From Deltaproteobacteria bacterium (lineage in GTDB: Bacteria > Myxococcota > Myxococcia > Myxococcales > 40CM-4-68-19): DNA of 28,322 nt. The notes under the pieces are model-generated. The model saw only the letters and a program-made list of their open reading frames with translations. It was not told the DNA's origin and made no database searches. The translations under genes and the position numbers were made by a program. This document shows, piece after piece, positions 7,065 to 15,052 of the stretch. Each line of letters opens with the position of its first letter. The first letter of the stretch is position 1. Where the stretch lies: assembly GCA_005879505.1 (NCBI GenBank), contig VBKQ01000143.1, positions 1 to 28,322 of the forward strand. The letters run 5' to 3'.

Positions 7065-8125
7065 TGGACCCCCGCCTGGATCCCTCTTCGGGGGCCCTGG
7101 TGCGGGCGATCGCGTGGATGGCGCACGCGCTGTTTCCGCTTCCGGAAAAGCCGCCGCCGCCGGAACAGATCCGGACGGTCCTGGTCGTCCGCACGGACGA
7201 CCGCGTCGGGAACGCGCTGCTGACCCTTCCCCTCGTTCGCGCCCTGCAGGCAGCGCTCCCACAAGCCCGCGTAGACCTGCTGGTCGCGGCGCGGCGTGCT
7301 CACGTCGTCGAGGGGCTCCCGAACCTGCGCGCGATCGGTTTCGAAAAGCGCGCCGGCCCGCTGCGGTACTACCGGTTCCTGCGCGCCCTGCGCGCGCGGT
7401 ACGACGTCGTCATCGACGCCGCGCACTGGCACGCGTTCTCGCTCACCTCGGCACTGCTCTCGCGGTGGGCGGCGCGGCGATGGGTGGTGGGCGCCGACCG
7501 CGGGCCGTCTCGGCTGGTCTATGCCGGAATAGCGCCGCTTCCGGACCCGGGAACGCCGGACGTGCTGGCGAAGCTGCGGCTGGGGGCGCCGCTCGGCTTG
7601 CGGCTCTCTCCGGCGCCGATGGAGACCGCGCTCGGGCGCGGACCGTCTCCGGTGACGGGGCGGTACGCCGCGCTCAATCCAGGCGCGCGCAAGCAGGACC
7701 ACCGCTGGCCGCCGGCCGGATTCGCCTCGTTCGCGAGGAAGCTGCAGGGGACGCATGGCCTCGAATCGGTGGTGTTCTGGGGCCCGGGCGAAGACGGGAT
7801 CGCCCGGGAAGTGGTCGCGGCGGCGGGTGGCTCTGCCAAGCTTGCGCCACCGACGAACCTCGATCAGCTCGCGGCCGCCTTCCGCGCCGCCGCCCTCGTC
7901 GTGACCAACGATACCGGGCCGATGCACCTCGCCGTCGCTTGCGGTGCCACGGTCATCGGAGTCTTTCTCGACGATGCCGGATTGCGCTGGGCACACCCGG
8001 GCCCGCGATTCGAAGCGGTGGTCGCGCCCGCCGACGAGACGCCGCTGCTGGCCGCCGCGGGGCGTCTTCTTGACACGGCGCGTCCTCCGGAACAACCTGC
8101 CCGGTCTCGGGAGGACACTCCTTGA
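7064..8125 (+). CDS. Second family 9 glycosyltransferase
   Basis: This 353-residue GT9 (heptosyltransferase-like) protein is directly coupled to the first. VVRTDDRVGNALLTLPLVRAL is the N-terminal GT9 block, in a divergent form with RVGNAL where heptosyltransferases have GD. NPGARKQDHRWPPAGFA, and NDTGPMHLAVACGATVIGVF near residue 280, are donor-site blocks. It lacks the C-terminal cysteine cluster of its neighbour. The ATG start shares a base with the previous stop. An N-terminal extension of about 35 residues precedes the fold. It may add a second heptose or another core sugar; the acceptor is unknown. Confidence 0.8.
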   Translation: MDPRLDPSSGALVRAIAWMAHALFPLPEKPPPPEQIRTVLVVRTDDRVGNALLTLPLVRALQAALPQARVDLLVAARRAHVVEGLPNLRAIGFEKRAGPLRYYRFLRALRARYDVVIDAAHWHAFSLTSALLSRWAARRWVVGADRGPSRLVYAGIAPLPDPGTPDVLAKLRLGAPLGLRLSPAPMETALGRGPSPVTGRYAALNPGARKQDHRWPPAGFASFARKLQGTHGLESVVFWGPGEDGIAREVVAAAGGSAKLAPPTNLDQLAAAFRAAALVVTNDTGPMHLAVACGATVIGVFLDDAGLRWAHPGPRFEAVVAPADETPLLAAAGRLLDTARPPEQPARSREDTP

Positions 8126-9000
8126 TCCGCTCCATGACCGGCTTCGGCGCGGGACGCGGCGAGGCCGGCGGAGAGACGGTCTCCGTAGAGTTGCGCGCGG
8201 TCAACGCCAAGTTCTGCGAGGTGAAGGCGCGGCTGCCGCGGGAGCTCATGCCGCTCGAGCCCGAGTTGGTGAAGAGCATCAAGGCGCGCATCAGCCGCGG
8301 CGTCATCGATGCGTTCGTCCGCCGCGAGACCGCGGCTGGACGCGCTTCGGCGCCGCGCGCCGATCTGGGCCTCGCGGCCGCCTATGCCAAGGCGCTGCGC
8401 GAGATGAAGGACTCGCTCGGTCTCGCCGGCGAGCCGACGGTGCAGGACCTGGCGGCGATGGAAGGCGTGATCTCGCTCGGCGAGCCGGCCCCTGACGCCG
8501 AGGCAGCCGCGTCCGCGCTGCACCGGGCGGTCGCTGCCGCCATCGAAGCGCTGGACGCCATGCGGCGCCGTGAAGGGGAAGCGCTGGCGCGCGATCTCTC
8601 TGCTCGGCTCGATACCGTGGAAAAGGGCGCGCGCGAGGTGTCCCGTCTCGCGCCCTTGCAGGTCGATGCAGTGCGCGAGCGGCTCTCCGCGCGCATCGCC
8701 GAGCTGACGCGCGGGGTGCCGCTCGATCCGGCGCGCCTGGCGCAGGAAGTGGCGCTGTTCGCGGATCGAACCGATGTCGCCGAAGAGCTCACGCGCCTCG
8801 CCAGCCACCTGGCGCAGGCGCGGGGACTCATCCGGTCGGAAACGCCCGCCGGACGCAAGCTCGAGTTCCTCGTCCAGGAGCTGAACCGCGAGATCAACAC
8901 CATCGGCTCCAAATCGCAGCACGCGGCCATCGCCGCGGCGGTGGTGGAGCTCAAGGCGGAGCTCGAGCGCATCCGTGAGCAGGTGCAGAACGTCGAATGA
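8122..9000 (+). CDS. yicC: YicC family endoribonuclease
   Basis: This 292-residue protein opens with the family's near-invariant MIRSMTGFG. It ends with the DUF1732 block (GRKLEFLVQELNREINTIGSK), which carries family-conserved acidic residues. YicC proteins are reported as endoribonucleases and often lie directly before gmk, as here. The TTG start at 8122 is preceded by a strong GGGAGGA (8109-8115) at six bases and overlaps the previous stop (TTGA); ATG at 8134 would cut the conserved first residues. The stop overlaps the gmk ATG (ATGA). YicC is not obviously tied to LPS synthesis, so its coupling to the glycosyltransferases is probably operon convenience. Confidence 0.93.
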   Translation: MIRSMTGFGAGRGEAGGETVSVELRAVNAKFCEVKARLPRELMPLEPELVKSIKARISRGVIDAFVRRETAAGRASAPRADLGLAAAYAKALREMKDSLGLAGEPTVQDLAAMEGVISLGEPAPDAEAAASALHRAVAAAIEALDAMRRREGEALARDLSARLDTVEKGAREVSRLAPLQVDAVRERLSARIAELTRGVPLDPARLAQEVALFADRTDVAEELTRLASHLAQARGLIRSETPAGRKLEFLVQELNREINTIGSKSQHAAIAAAVVELKAELERIREQVQNVE

Positions 9001-9593
9001 CGCCGCTCCTGCTCATCCTCAGCGCACCATCAGGAACGGGGAAGACCACCCTCGCGCGCCGGCTGGTCGCGGCGCATCCGGGGGCGCAGTTCTCCGTCAG
9101 CTACACCACGCGCCCGCCGCGCGGCGACGAAAAGGACGGGGTCGATTACCACTTCGTCAGCCGCGAGCGCTTCCAACAGATGATCGCCGAAGGCGCGTTC
9201 CTCGAGTGGGCCCAGGTGCACGGCCATCATTACGGAACGCCGCGCACCTCGATCGCCACTGGCGCGAGCCTGGTGGTGTTCGACATCGACGTGCAGGGCG
9301 GTCAGGCGATCAAGAAGCAGCACCCGGAAGCGGTACGGGCGCTGATCCTGCCGCCCTCGCTGGCGGAGCTGGAGCGGCGCCTGCGCGCGCGCTCGACCGA
9401 CGACGACGCCACCGTGAAGCGCCGGCTGCATGCGGCCCGGATCGAGATCGGCCTCGCCATCAAGGCAGGCTACGAATACTGGGTGGTGAACGAGGACCTC
9501 GACCACGCGTACGCCGACCTGGAAGCGATCGCCCGGGCGGAGGGATGCAAGGCCGGAAGACGCCCCCTCGGCCCCGACCTCGGAATGCCCTGA
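8997..9593 (+). CDS. gmk: Guanylate kinase
   Basis: Gmk phosphorylates GMP to GDP in the cytoplasm. The P-loop is SAPSGTGKTT (9-18). The GMP-binding block SVSYTTRPPRGDEKDGVDYHF is intact, and VVFDIDVQGG and the lid region RARSTDDDATVKRRL are as expected. The length is 198 residues, usual for the family. The ATG overlaps the yicC stop by four bases. In many bacteria rpoZ follows gmk; here mutL comes next after a short gap. The final residues (CKAGRRPLGPDLGMP) are not conserved. Confidence 0.95.
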   Translation: MTPLLLILSAPSGTGKTTLARRLVAAHPGAQFSVSYTTRPPRGDEKDGVDYHFVSRERFQQMIAEGAFLEWAQVHGHHYGTPRTSIATGASLVVFDIDVQGGQAIKKQHPEAVRALILPPSLAELERRLRARSTDDDATVKRRLHAARIEIGLAIKAGYEYWVVNEDLDHAYADLEAIARAEGCKAGRRPLGPDLGMP

Positions 9594-9626
9594 CAATCGA
9601 ACGCCGTGCCCTGCTACTGTGTGCCG

Positions 9627-11435
9627 GTGGCGCGGATCCACGTGCTCGATGCGACGCTGGCGAACCAGATCGCCGCCGGGGAGGTGATCGAGCGCCCCGC
9701 TGCGGTGGTGAAGGAGCTGGTCGAGAACGCCCTCGATGCCGGCGCGAAGCGGATCGAGACCGACCTCCAGGACGGCGGCCGCCGCCTGGTGCGCGTCCGC
9801 GACGACGGCAGCGGCATGGGGCGCGAGGATGCCGGGCTGAGCCTGCAGCGTCACGCTACGAGCAAGCTGCGCCGCAAGGACGATCTCTTCGCCATCTCCA
9901 GCTACGGGTTTCGCGGCGAAGCGCTCCCCAGCATGGCGGCGGTCAGCCGTTTCACGCTGCTCACCTGCGAGCCGGGAGCGCTGGAGGGCACGCGAATCGA
10001 GGTCGAGGGTGGCTCGACGGCCAGCATCTCCGGCGCCGGCTTGCCTCATGGCACCACGGTCGAAGTGCGCGACCTGTTCTGGAACGTCCCCGCCCGGCGC
10101 AAGTTCCTCAAGAAAGCGCAGACGGAGCAAGCGCAATGCCTCGACGCCGTGCTCCGGCTCGCCCTGCCTCGCCCGGACGTCACGTTCGTGGTTCGCGAAG
10201 GCGATCGGACGCTCGCGCAGCTCCACGCCGGGGCCGACGTGCTGCCCGGGCGGGCCGAGGAAGCGCTCGGGCGCGAAGTGCGCAATCGGCTGGTGCCGTT
10301 CGCCGGCGCATCGCGCTCCGTCCGTGCCCACGGGCTCGCGGTATCGCCCGCCGTCGAGTACGGCAGCGCTCGCAACGTCAGGCTGTTCGTGAATGGCCGC
10401 GCCATCCGCGACCGCTCGCTCACACACGCCGTCCTGCGCGCCTACGGCGAGCTGATGCCGCACGGGCGCTACCCCGGCGCGATCGTCTTCCTCGAGGTGC
10501 CGCCGGCGGAGCTGGACGTGAACGTCCATCCGGCGAAGGCCGAGGTGCGCTTCGCCGATGCGAAAGCCGCCTGGGACGCGATCCATTCCGGCCTCACGCA
10601 CGTGCTGGCGCGAGGCGAATGGATGCCGCGCCGCCAGGGCGCCACGGAAGCCGTCCAACCCGGGCGCGTGTACGCCCTGGGCGATCCGGTCGAGCGCGTC
10701 GCCGAAGCGATCGAGCGGTACGGCAGCAGCCGGATGCCCTCCACCTGGTGGATGCCGCCGGCGCACGTGGCCGCCTCGCGCGAGACACAGCCGGACCTGG
10801 TCGTGCGCCCGGCATATTTCCGCGGGCTGCGATATCTCGGCCAGCTGCATCGCACCTACCTCGTCTGCGAAGGCCCGCAGGGACTGGTGCTCGTCGACCA
10901 GCACGCCGCGCACGAACGGGTGAACTACCAGCGCCTGCGCGGCGCCGCCAAAGCCCCCGTGCAGCCCCTGCTGGTGCCGCAGATCGTACAGCTTGCCGCC
11001 GCCGCGACGGCCCGCGTCCTGGAAGCGATCGACATGCTCGCCTCGATCGGCGTCGAACTGGACTCCTTCGGCGCCAACAGCGCGGTGGTCAAGGCCGTTC
11101 CTCCCGCGCTCGCCAGGCTGGACGAGGCCGGTCTCGGCGCCCTGCTCGTGGATCTCGCCGATGAGCTGGCAGCGCATGGCCGCGGAGAATCCCTGGACCG
11201 CCTGCGGGACGCGCTGCTCGCGCGCGCGGCCTGCCACGGGAGCGTCCGCGCCCACGACGCTCTCGGGCCGGCCGAGGCGCAGGCGCTGCTCGATGCGCTG
11301 GACGAGACCGACTACGGGGCCCGCTGCGCGCACGGCAGGCCCGTCGTCGCGGAATGGACGGAGGCGGAGATCGAGCGCCGGTTCGGGCGCGACTACGCCT
11401 CCCACGCACACGCGGCGCCTCCCGAGGCCGTCTGA
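9627..11435 (+). CDS. mutL: DNA mismatch repair protein MutL
   Basis: MutL is the GHKL ATPase that couples MutS mismatch recognition to strand processing. The N-terminal ATPase motifs are complete: NQIAAGEVIERP, VKELVENALDAG, DDGSGMG, HATSKL and YGFRGEAL. The transducer (FVNGRAI, DVNVHPAKAEVRF) follows. A short linker (about 335-395) leads to the dimerisation domain. That domain contains DQHAAHE (424-430), ACHGSVRAHD and CAHGRP, which mark an endonuclease-type MutL, but the last Glu of DQHA(X)2E(X)4E is Gln435. The GTG at 9627 is chosen because it gives MARIHVLD, the usual family start; in-frame GTGs at 9606 and 9621 are possible. No clear Shine-Dalgarno sequence precedes any of them. About 602 residues. 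Confidence 0.94.
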   Translation: MARIHVLDATLANQIAAGEVIERPAAVVKELVENALDAGAKRIETDLQDGGRRLVRVRDDGSGMGREDAGLSLQRHATSKLRRKDDLFAISSYGFRGEALPSMAAVSRFTLLTCEPGALEGTRIEVEGGSTASISGAGLPHGTTVEVRDLFWNVPARRKFLKKAQTEQAQCLDAVLRLALPRPDVTFVVREGDRTLAQLHAGADVLPGRAEEALGREVRNRLVPFAGASRSVRAHGLAVSPAVEYGSARNVRLFVNGRAIRDRSLTHAVLRAYGELMPHGRYPGAIVFLEVPPAELDVNVHPAKAEVRFADAKAAWDAIHSGLTHVLARGEWMPRRQGATEAVQPGRVYALGDPVERVAEAIERYGSSRMPSTWWMPPAHVAASRETQPDLVVRPAYFRGLRYLGQLHRTYLVCEGPQGLVLVDQHAAHERVNYQRLRGAAKAPVQPLLVPQIVQLAAAATARVLEAIDMLASIGVELDSFGANSAVVKAVPPALARLDEAGLGALLVDLADELAAHGRGESLDRLRDALLARAACHGSVRAHDALGPAEAQALLDALDETDYGARCAHGRPVVAEWTEAEIERRFGRDYASHAHAAPPEAV

Positions 11436-11448
11436 AATACGACCTCCC

Positions 11449-11464
11449 GCGCGCCGCTGCGCGC
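11449..11464 (+). terminator. Short GC hairpin after mutL, possible weak terminator
   Basis: A six-base GCGCGC stem (11449-11454 with 11459-11464) closes a four-base loop, 13 bases past the mutL stop. No T-run follows; the next bases are ATTATG. A TATGAT hexamer at 11467-11472 resembles a -10 box and could drive the cysteine dioxygenase gene, but no -35 match is visible. Both readings are weak, since alternating GC is common in this genome. Confidence 0.25.
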
Positions 11465-11493
11465 ATTATGATGGGGCCCGAAGGGAGGCACGG

Positions 11494-12072
11494 ATGCAGG
11501 TCGCAGTGGAGGGTATCGTCGAGACGCTGCGCGGAGTGCCGCCCGCCCGGTTCCAGCCTGGAGAGGTATGCGCGCGGCTGCGCGGCCTTCTGCTGGATCC
11601 CCGCACCTTGCAGCCCTACCTTCATTTTGCGCCGCGCCGGTACACGAGGAACCTGATCTATCGCGACGAGATCTTCGAGCTCATCGCGCTGTGCTGGGAG
11701 CCGCACAGCCAGAGCCCGATCCACAACCATTCCGGCCAGCTCTGCTGGCTGTCCATCCAGCGCGGGGCGCTGCGCCTGGAGAACTTCAAGAGCCTCGATG
11801 GTCCCGGGCCCGGCGACGGAATCCGGCTGGTCCCGAACGGTGGCCTCACGCGCGCCACGGAAGGCGCGCTGGACTTGCAGCAGGGCGAGAACGCGATCCA
11901 CCGCGTCTCCAACCCGTTCGACGACCGCGCGGTGAGCCTGCACGTCTACTCGCGCCCCTACGACACCTGCATCGCCTACGATCCGCCCTCGCAGACCGCG
12001 CGGGTGATGAGGCTGTGCTACCACTCGATCGGGGGCAAGCTCGTGGACGGTCCGCCGGAGCAGCTGCAGTGA
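11494..12072 (+). CDS. Cysteine dioxygenase (type I, cupin)
   Basis: This 192-residue enzyme oxidises L-cysteine to cysteine sulfinate with a mononuclear iron. The three iron ligands are His77 and His79 (SPIHNHSG) and His136 (NAIHRVSN). RYTRNL (49-54) supplies the substrate-carboxylate Arg52. Cys84 (GQLCW) and Tyr152 (LHVYSRP) correspond to the Cys93-Tyr157 pair cross-linked in the mammalian enzyme. That is unusual, because bacterial CDOs generally have Gly at the cysteine position. A strong GGGAGG (11483-11488) precedes the ATG. The stop overlaps the next start (GTGA). Thiol dioxygenases for other substrates (mercaptopropionate, cysteamine) are less likely given the Arg and the overall match. 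Confidence 0.9.
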   Translation: MQVAVEGIVETLRGVPPARFQPGEVCARLRGLLLDPRTLQPYLHFAPRRYTRNLIYRDEIFELIALCWEPHSQSPIHNHSGQLCWLSIQRGALRLENFKSLDGPGPGDGIRLVPNGGLTRATEGALDLQQGENAIHRVSNPFDDRAVSLHVYSRPYDTCIAYDPPSQTARVMRLCYHSIGGKLVDGPPEQLQ

Positions 12073-13115
12073 AGCACGCCGCGTTGCTCGCGCTGGCGCT
12101 TCTCGCCTGCGCGCACGCGCCGGCGGCGAAGGAACCGCGCGCTGCCAACCTCGAGGTGCAGGACGCGGTGCACGGTGTGCGGTATGCGCTCCCAGCCGCA
12201 ACGGAGACGTGGCAGGTGACCCGCGAGGGCACTGCCCGATCGCCCACGGGCGTCGAGACGGAGGTGAGCTCGTTCCCCTTGGCCGCGCCGGGCACGCCGC
12301 AGCAGTGCCGCGAATATGCTCGCGCGCGCCTGTCGGGAAAGAATGCCGCGCCCACGGACGCCGGCGGCGCGAGCGCGGATGCTCCCCGCGAGCAGGCGTC
12401 CTCCGACGCGCCGGTGGTGGGTTGGAGCTTCACCAGCGGCGCCGCGTCCGCGCCGGTGCGGAACCGGTGGGCGTTCTTCACCCGCGAGGCGGACTGCCTG
12501 GTCCTCTACGTGACCGGACCCAAGGGCGACCCCTTCGCCGACCAGACCTTCGACACCGCGGCGCGCAGCTTCCAGGTGCTGCCGCTCCCGCCGGAGCGGC
12601 AGCGCGACGTCGATCTGCTCGCCGGGATGGGTTTCCTCGAGCGCCGCGACCCCGCCTCCGCACTGGAGCGATTCGAGGCGCTCACCCGCCGCGAGCCGGA
12701 CAACGCGAAGGCGCATTTCGGCGCCTTGATGGCCGGCTTCGAGTTGGGCCAGGAAGCGTACGCTCGCGCTCTTCCTCACGGAAGGCTGGCGCTGAGGTCG
12801 GAGCGCGATCTGACGCCGGAGCAGCGTCAGCTCGCCCTGCGCGCGGTCGGCGTGATGGAGCTGGCGGAGAACCAGGTGCGGGAGGCGGCGGACACGCTGG
12901 CGGAGCTGGTGGTGCGCGCTCCGGATCTGGCGGAAGCGCAGTACAATTACGCCTGCGCGTTGGCGCGCCTGGGCGACGCACAGGCCGCGATCGATCACCT
13001 GCGCACCGCGCTCCGGCTCGACGGAGAGCTCGCCGCGCATGCGCGGCAGGACGAGGACCTCAAGTCGCTGCGCGGCAGCGCCGCCTTCGAGCAGCTCACG
13101 ACTCCCGCGAAGTAG
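12069..13115 (+). CDS. TPR-containing lipoprotein, function unknown
   Basis: The 348-residue product begins MKHAALLALALLACAHAP, a signal peptide with lipobox LLAC, so Cys14 is the probable lipidation site. Residues about 20-180 form a domain I do not recognise, including a low-complexity Ala/Asp stretch near 95-112. Residues about 180-345 contain tetratricopeptide-like helices (LLAGMGFLERRDPASALERF; AQYNYACALARLGDAQAAIDHL). The GTG start overlaps the cysteine dioxygenase stop (GTGA), so the two are co-translated even though a functional link is not obvious. Its 3' end overlaps a small minus-strand gene by 20 bases. Confidence 0.8.
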   Translation: MKHAALLALALLACAHAPAAKEPRAANLEVQDAVHGVRYALPAATETWQVTREGTARSPTGVETEVSSFPLAAPGTPQQCREYARARLSGKNAAPTDAGGASADAPREQASSDAPVVGWSFTSGAASAPVRNRWAFFTREADCLVLYVTGPKGDPFADQTFDTAARSFQVLPLPPERQRDVDLLAGMGFLERRDPASALERFEALTRREPDNAKAHFGALMAGFELGQEAYARALPHGRLALRSERDLTPEQRQLALRAVGVMELAENQVREAADTLAELVVRAPDLAEAQYNYACALARLGDAQAAIDHLRTALRLDGELAAHARQDEDLKSLRGSAAFEQLTTPAK

Positions 13116-13335
13116 TCGGCGCGAAATCCGGCTCGAGCTCGATCTGGAGCGCCTCCGGGTCGACTCCCGGCCAGCGCGTCGCCACCTCCAGACGCGCCAG
13201 CTCCGGGGACATTTCCACCGGATCACCTACATGCGCCCACTCGCCGTCCGAGGGAAACGGCGCGCCCTCCAATACCAGCGCCAGCCGCTCGGCGACGGGC
13301 TCGAAGTAGAAAGCCGTCTCGGGTGCGCGGGCCAT
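13096..13335 (-). CDS. Small hypothetical protein
   Basis: This 79-residue acidic protein (MARAPETAFYFEPVAERLALVLEG start, SRES end) fills the gap between two plus-strand genes. Its composition is balanced, rich in Glu, Pro and Val, and unlike the Arg/Ala-rich shadow frames around it, which argues that it is real. It has no signal peptide, membrane segment or motif I recognise. The ATG is preceded by only a weak GGA. Its 3' end overlaps the TPR lipoprotein tail-to-tail by 20 bases, and its start faces the beta-barrel gene divergently. Confidence 0.55.
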   Translation of the reverse strand: MARAPETAFYFEPVAERLALVLEGAPFPSDGEWAHVGDPVEMSPELARLEVATRWPGVDPEALQIELEPDFAPTTSRES

Positions 13336-13395
13336 CGGGATCCGACCAGGAAAACGAAAATGGATGAGCGACGGAACTCCTGTATCTTACCGCAA

Positions 13396-14007
13396 ATGCG
13401 CCTCGCGCTCGCAGTGCTCCTCGCCGCCTCGTCCGCCGCCGCAGCGGTGCCGGAGAAAGGCGAAGGCACGATCACCCTCTTCGGAGGGGTCCGCACCCTG
13501 ATTCCCGGCAACGGCGATTACCTGACCGAGCAATTCGCGACGCACCGGACGCTGCAGCCCGGCGGCCTCGCTTCCTTTGGCTACCAGTACGACGAGGAGC
13601 TGCACTTCAAGATCGAGGTCGGATACCTCTGGGACCGTTACCGGATCGCGGGCGGCGACCTCGAGGTCAAGACCATCCCCGTGTTCCTCGCGCTCGACAC
13701 CGCGCTGGTTCACGGGCGCTCCTTCACGTTCTATGGAGGCGGGGGGATCGGGTATTCACTGAACACCGGCAAGCGCAACGGCGTCAGCAACGAGGCCAAC
13801 TCCACCGCCGGTTACGTCGCGCTCGGACTGCGCTACCAGCTCGCGGGGCCGCTCTCGCTGGTGATCGAGGACCGGTATACCCTCGCCAGCGCGCAGGTGG
13901 ATCCGCAGAGCACGCAAAGGTTGAACGTAGGCGGCAACCTCTTCTCCTTGGGATTCATGTTCCACTTCCTCGAACCGGACGAACCCGGCAAGCCGAACCG
14001 CCCGTAG
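13396..14007 (+). CDS. Small outer-membrane beta-barrel protein
   Basis: The product is about 203 residues with a clean signal peptide, MRLALAVLLAASSAAAA, cleaved before VPEKGEG. The mature part consists of amphipathic strands with aromatic girdles (GGLASFGYQYDEELHFKIEVGYLWDRYR; FTFYGGGGIGYS), typical of eight-stranded OmpW/OmpA-like barrels. It ends with FMFHFLEP and a short polar tail. I chose ATG 13396 because the signal peptide starts there. An in-frame ATG at 13360 has a better ribosome site (AGGA, nine bases upstream) and would add 12 residues. The specific porin or adhesin family is not identified. Confidence 0.78.
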   Translation: MRLALAVLLAASSAAAAVPEKGEGTITLFGGVRTLIPGNGDYLTEQFATHRTLQPGGLASFGYQYDEELHFKIEVGYLWDRYRIAGGDLEVKTIPVFLALDTALVHGRSFTFYGGGGIGYSLNTGKRNGVSNEANSTAGYVALGLRYQLAGPLSLVIEDRYTLASAQVDPQSTQRLNVGGNLFSLGFMFHFLEPDEPGKPNRP

Positions 14008-14026
14008 CCACCGCCAACAAACACGT

Positions 14027-14042
14027 GCACGGAAGTCCGTGC
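14027..14042. promoter_or_regulatory. Perfect 7-bp inverted repeat between two genes
   Basis: GCACGGAAGTCCGTGC is a perfect inverted repeat with two central bases, in the 74-base gap between the beta-barrel stop and the start of the membrane TPR gene. It has no T-run, so it looks more like a dimeric-regulator site or an RNA stem than a terminator. No regulator is known. Confidence 0.3.
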
Positions 14043-14081
14043 CATGGGATGCTCTGCGTACCCCAGTTTCAAGGGAGCAAG

Positions 14082-15050
14082 ATGCCGATGACCGACGAGA
14101 CCTCATCTCCTCGCAGCCTTCCGCCGCATGGCGACGGAGGCCGCGACGGCGACTTCTCGGCGCTGCGCAAGGAGCTGATCGAGGCACGCAACCTCGTCAT
14201 CAAGACCGACAACCTGCTCAAGAACCTGCATGCCGAGCTCAAGCAGATGGGCCGCAAGCACGAGGAGCAGGAGAAGCGGCACTGGATGACCAGCGTGACC
14301 GCCTATATCGGTTTCGCGGTGATCGCCGGGGTCGGAGCGATCGCGTACGCCAACGCGGAGGTCCGGACCGCGCGCAGCGACGCGCAAGCGAACGAGGCCC
14401 GGGCAGCGGCGCTGCAGAAGGACGCTGAGAAGATCAAGGCCACCGAGCAGACGCGGCGCGATTCCTCGGACAAGGCGCTGCGGGTCTACGAGCTGCTCGG
14501 CAGCGAGAAAGAGGGACCTGCGCTGAACCAGGCCATGACGCAGGCCATGCACCTCGATCGCGGCCAGCTCTCGGCGCTCGAGGGCAAGGCCATCGACGAC
14601 CGGGCCGCCGGCATGAAGCGCCAGCTCGCCGAAGCGGCGCGCAGCGCCGGCGAGTCCGCATTCCGGCGCCAGGACTGGAAGGCGGCATCGCAAGATCTCG
14701 GCCGGTACGTGGAGCTGGAGCAGAAGGTGGGCGACAGCATGATCTGGTTCCACCTGGGCAGCTCGCGCATCCAGACCAAGGAATTCCAGGGCGCGGTCCA
14801 CCCGCTGGAGACGTTCCTCAAGAGCGCGGGTGGCACCAAGACCGCTCAGTACGCGGGGCTGCTTCTCGGTCAGGCATACGAAGAGGTCGGCAACGCGACC
14901 CGTGCGCGCGAGGTGTACGAGCGCGCGGTCTCGCTCTATCCGGGGAGCGAGTTCGCGACCCAGCTCCGCAACCGCCTCAAGCGGCTCGCGGCGGCCGTCG
15001 CGCCCCTCGGCACGCCGCCGGCCACGGCAGCTGCTCCGAAGCCGCAGTAG
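14082..15050 (+). CDS. Membrane-anchored coiled-coil/TPR protein
   Basis: This is a 322-residue protein with three parts. An N-terminal cytoplasmic segment has a short coiled coil (about 25-66, LRKELIEARNLVIKTDNLL). One transmembrane helix follows (about 70-90, SVTAYIGFAVIAGVGAIAYA). A long periplasmic region starts with a charged helix (about 95-130) and ends in TPR-like repeats (about 195-305, WFHLGSSRIQTKEFQGAVHPL; AGLLLGQAYEEVGNATRAREV). GGGAG at 14073-14077 precedes ATG 14082; ATG 14088 is an alternative with better spacing. It was not recognised as a named family. A scaffold role in the envelope is plausible but inferred only from architecture. Confidence 0.8.
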   Translation: MPMTDETSSPRSLPPHGDGGRDGDFSALRKELIEARNLVIKTDNLLKNLHAELKQMGRKHEEQEKRHWMTSVTAYIGFAVIAGVGAIAYANAEVRTARSDAQANEARAAALQKDAEKIKATEQTRRDSSDKALRVYELLGSEKEGPALNQAMTQAMHLDRGQLSALEGKAIDDRAAGMKRQLAEAARSAGESAFRRQDWKAASQDLGRYVELEQKVGDSMIWFHLGSSRIQTKEFQGAVHPLETFLKSAGGTKTAQYAGLLLGQAYEEVGNATRAREVYERAVSLYPGSEFATQLRNRLKRLAAAVAPLGTPPATAAAPKPQ

Positions 15051-15052
15051 TC

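Noticed and set aside
9606..9626. Earlier GTG starts for mutL (9606, 9621)
   Set aside because: They add MPCYCVP before the conserved MARIHVLD and have no better ribosome site; kept only as alternatives.
9030..11411. A 793-codon open frame on the minus strand opposite gmk and mutL
   Set aside because: Both plus-strand genes have full family motifs; the antisense frame is His/Arg/Gly-rich with no recognisable domain, a usual artefact of third-position GC.
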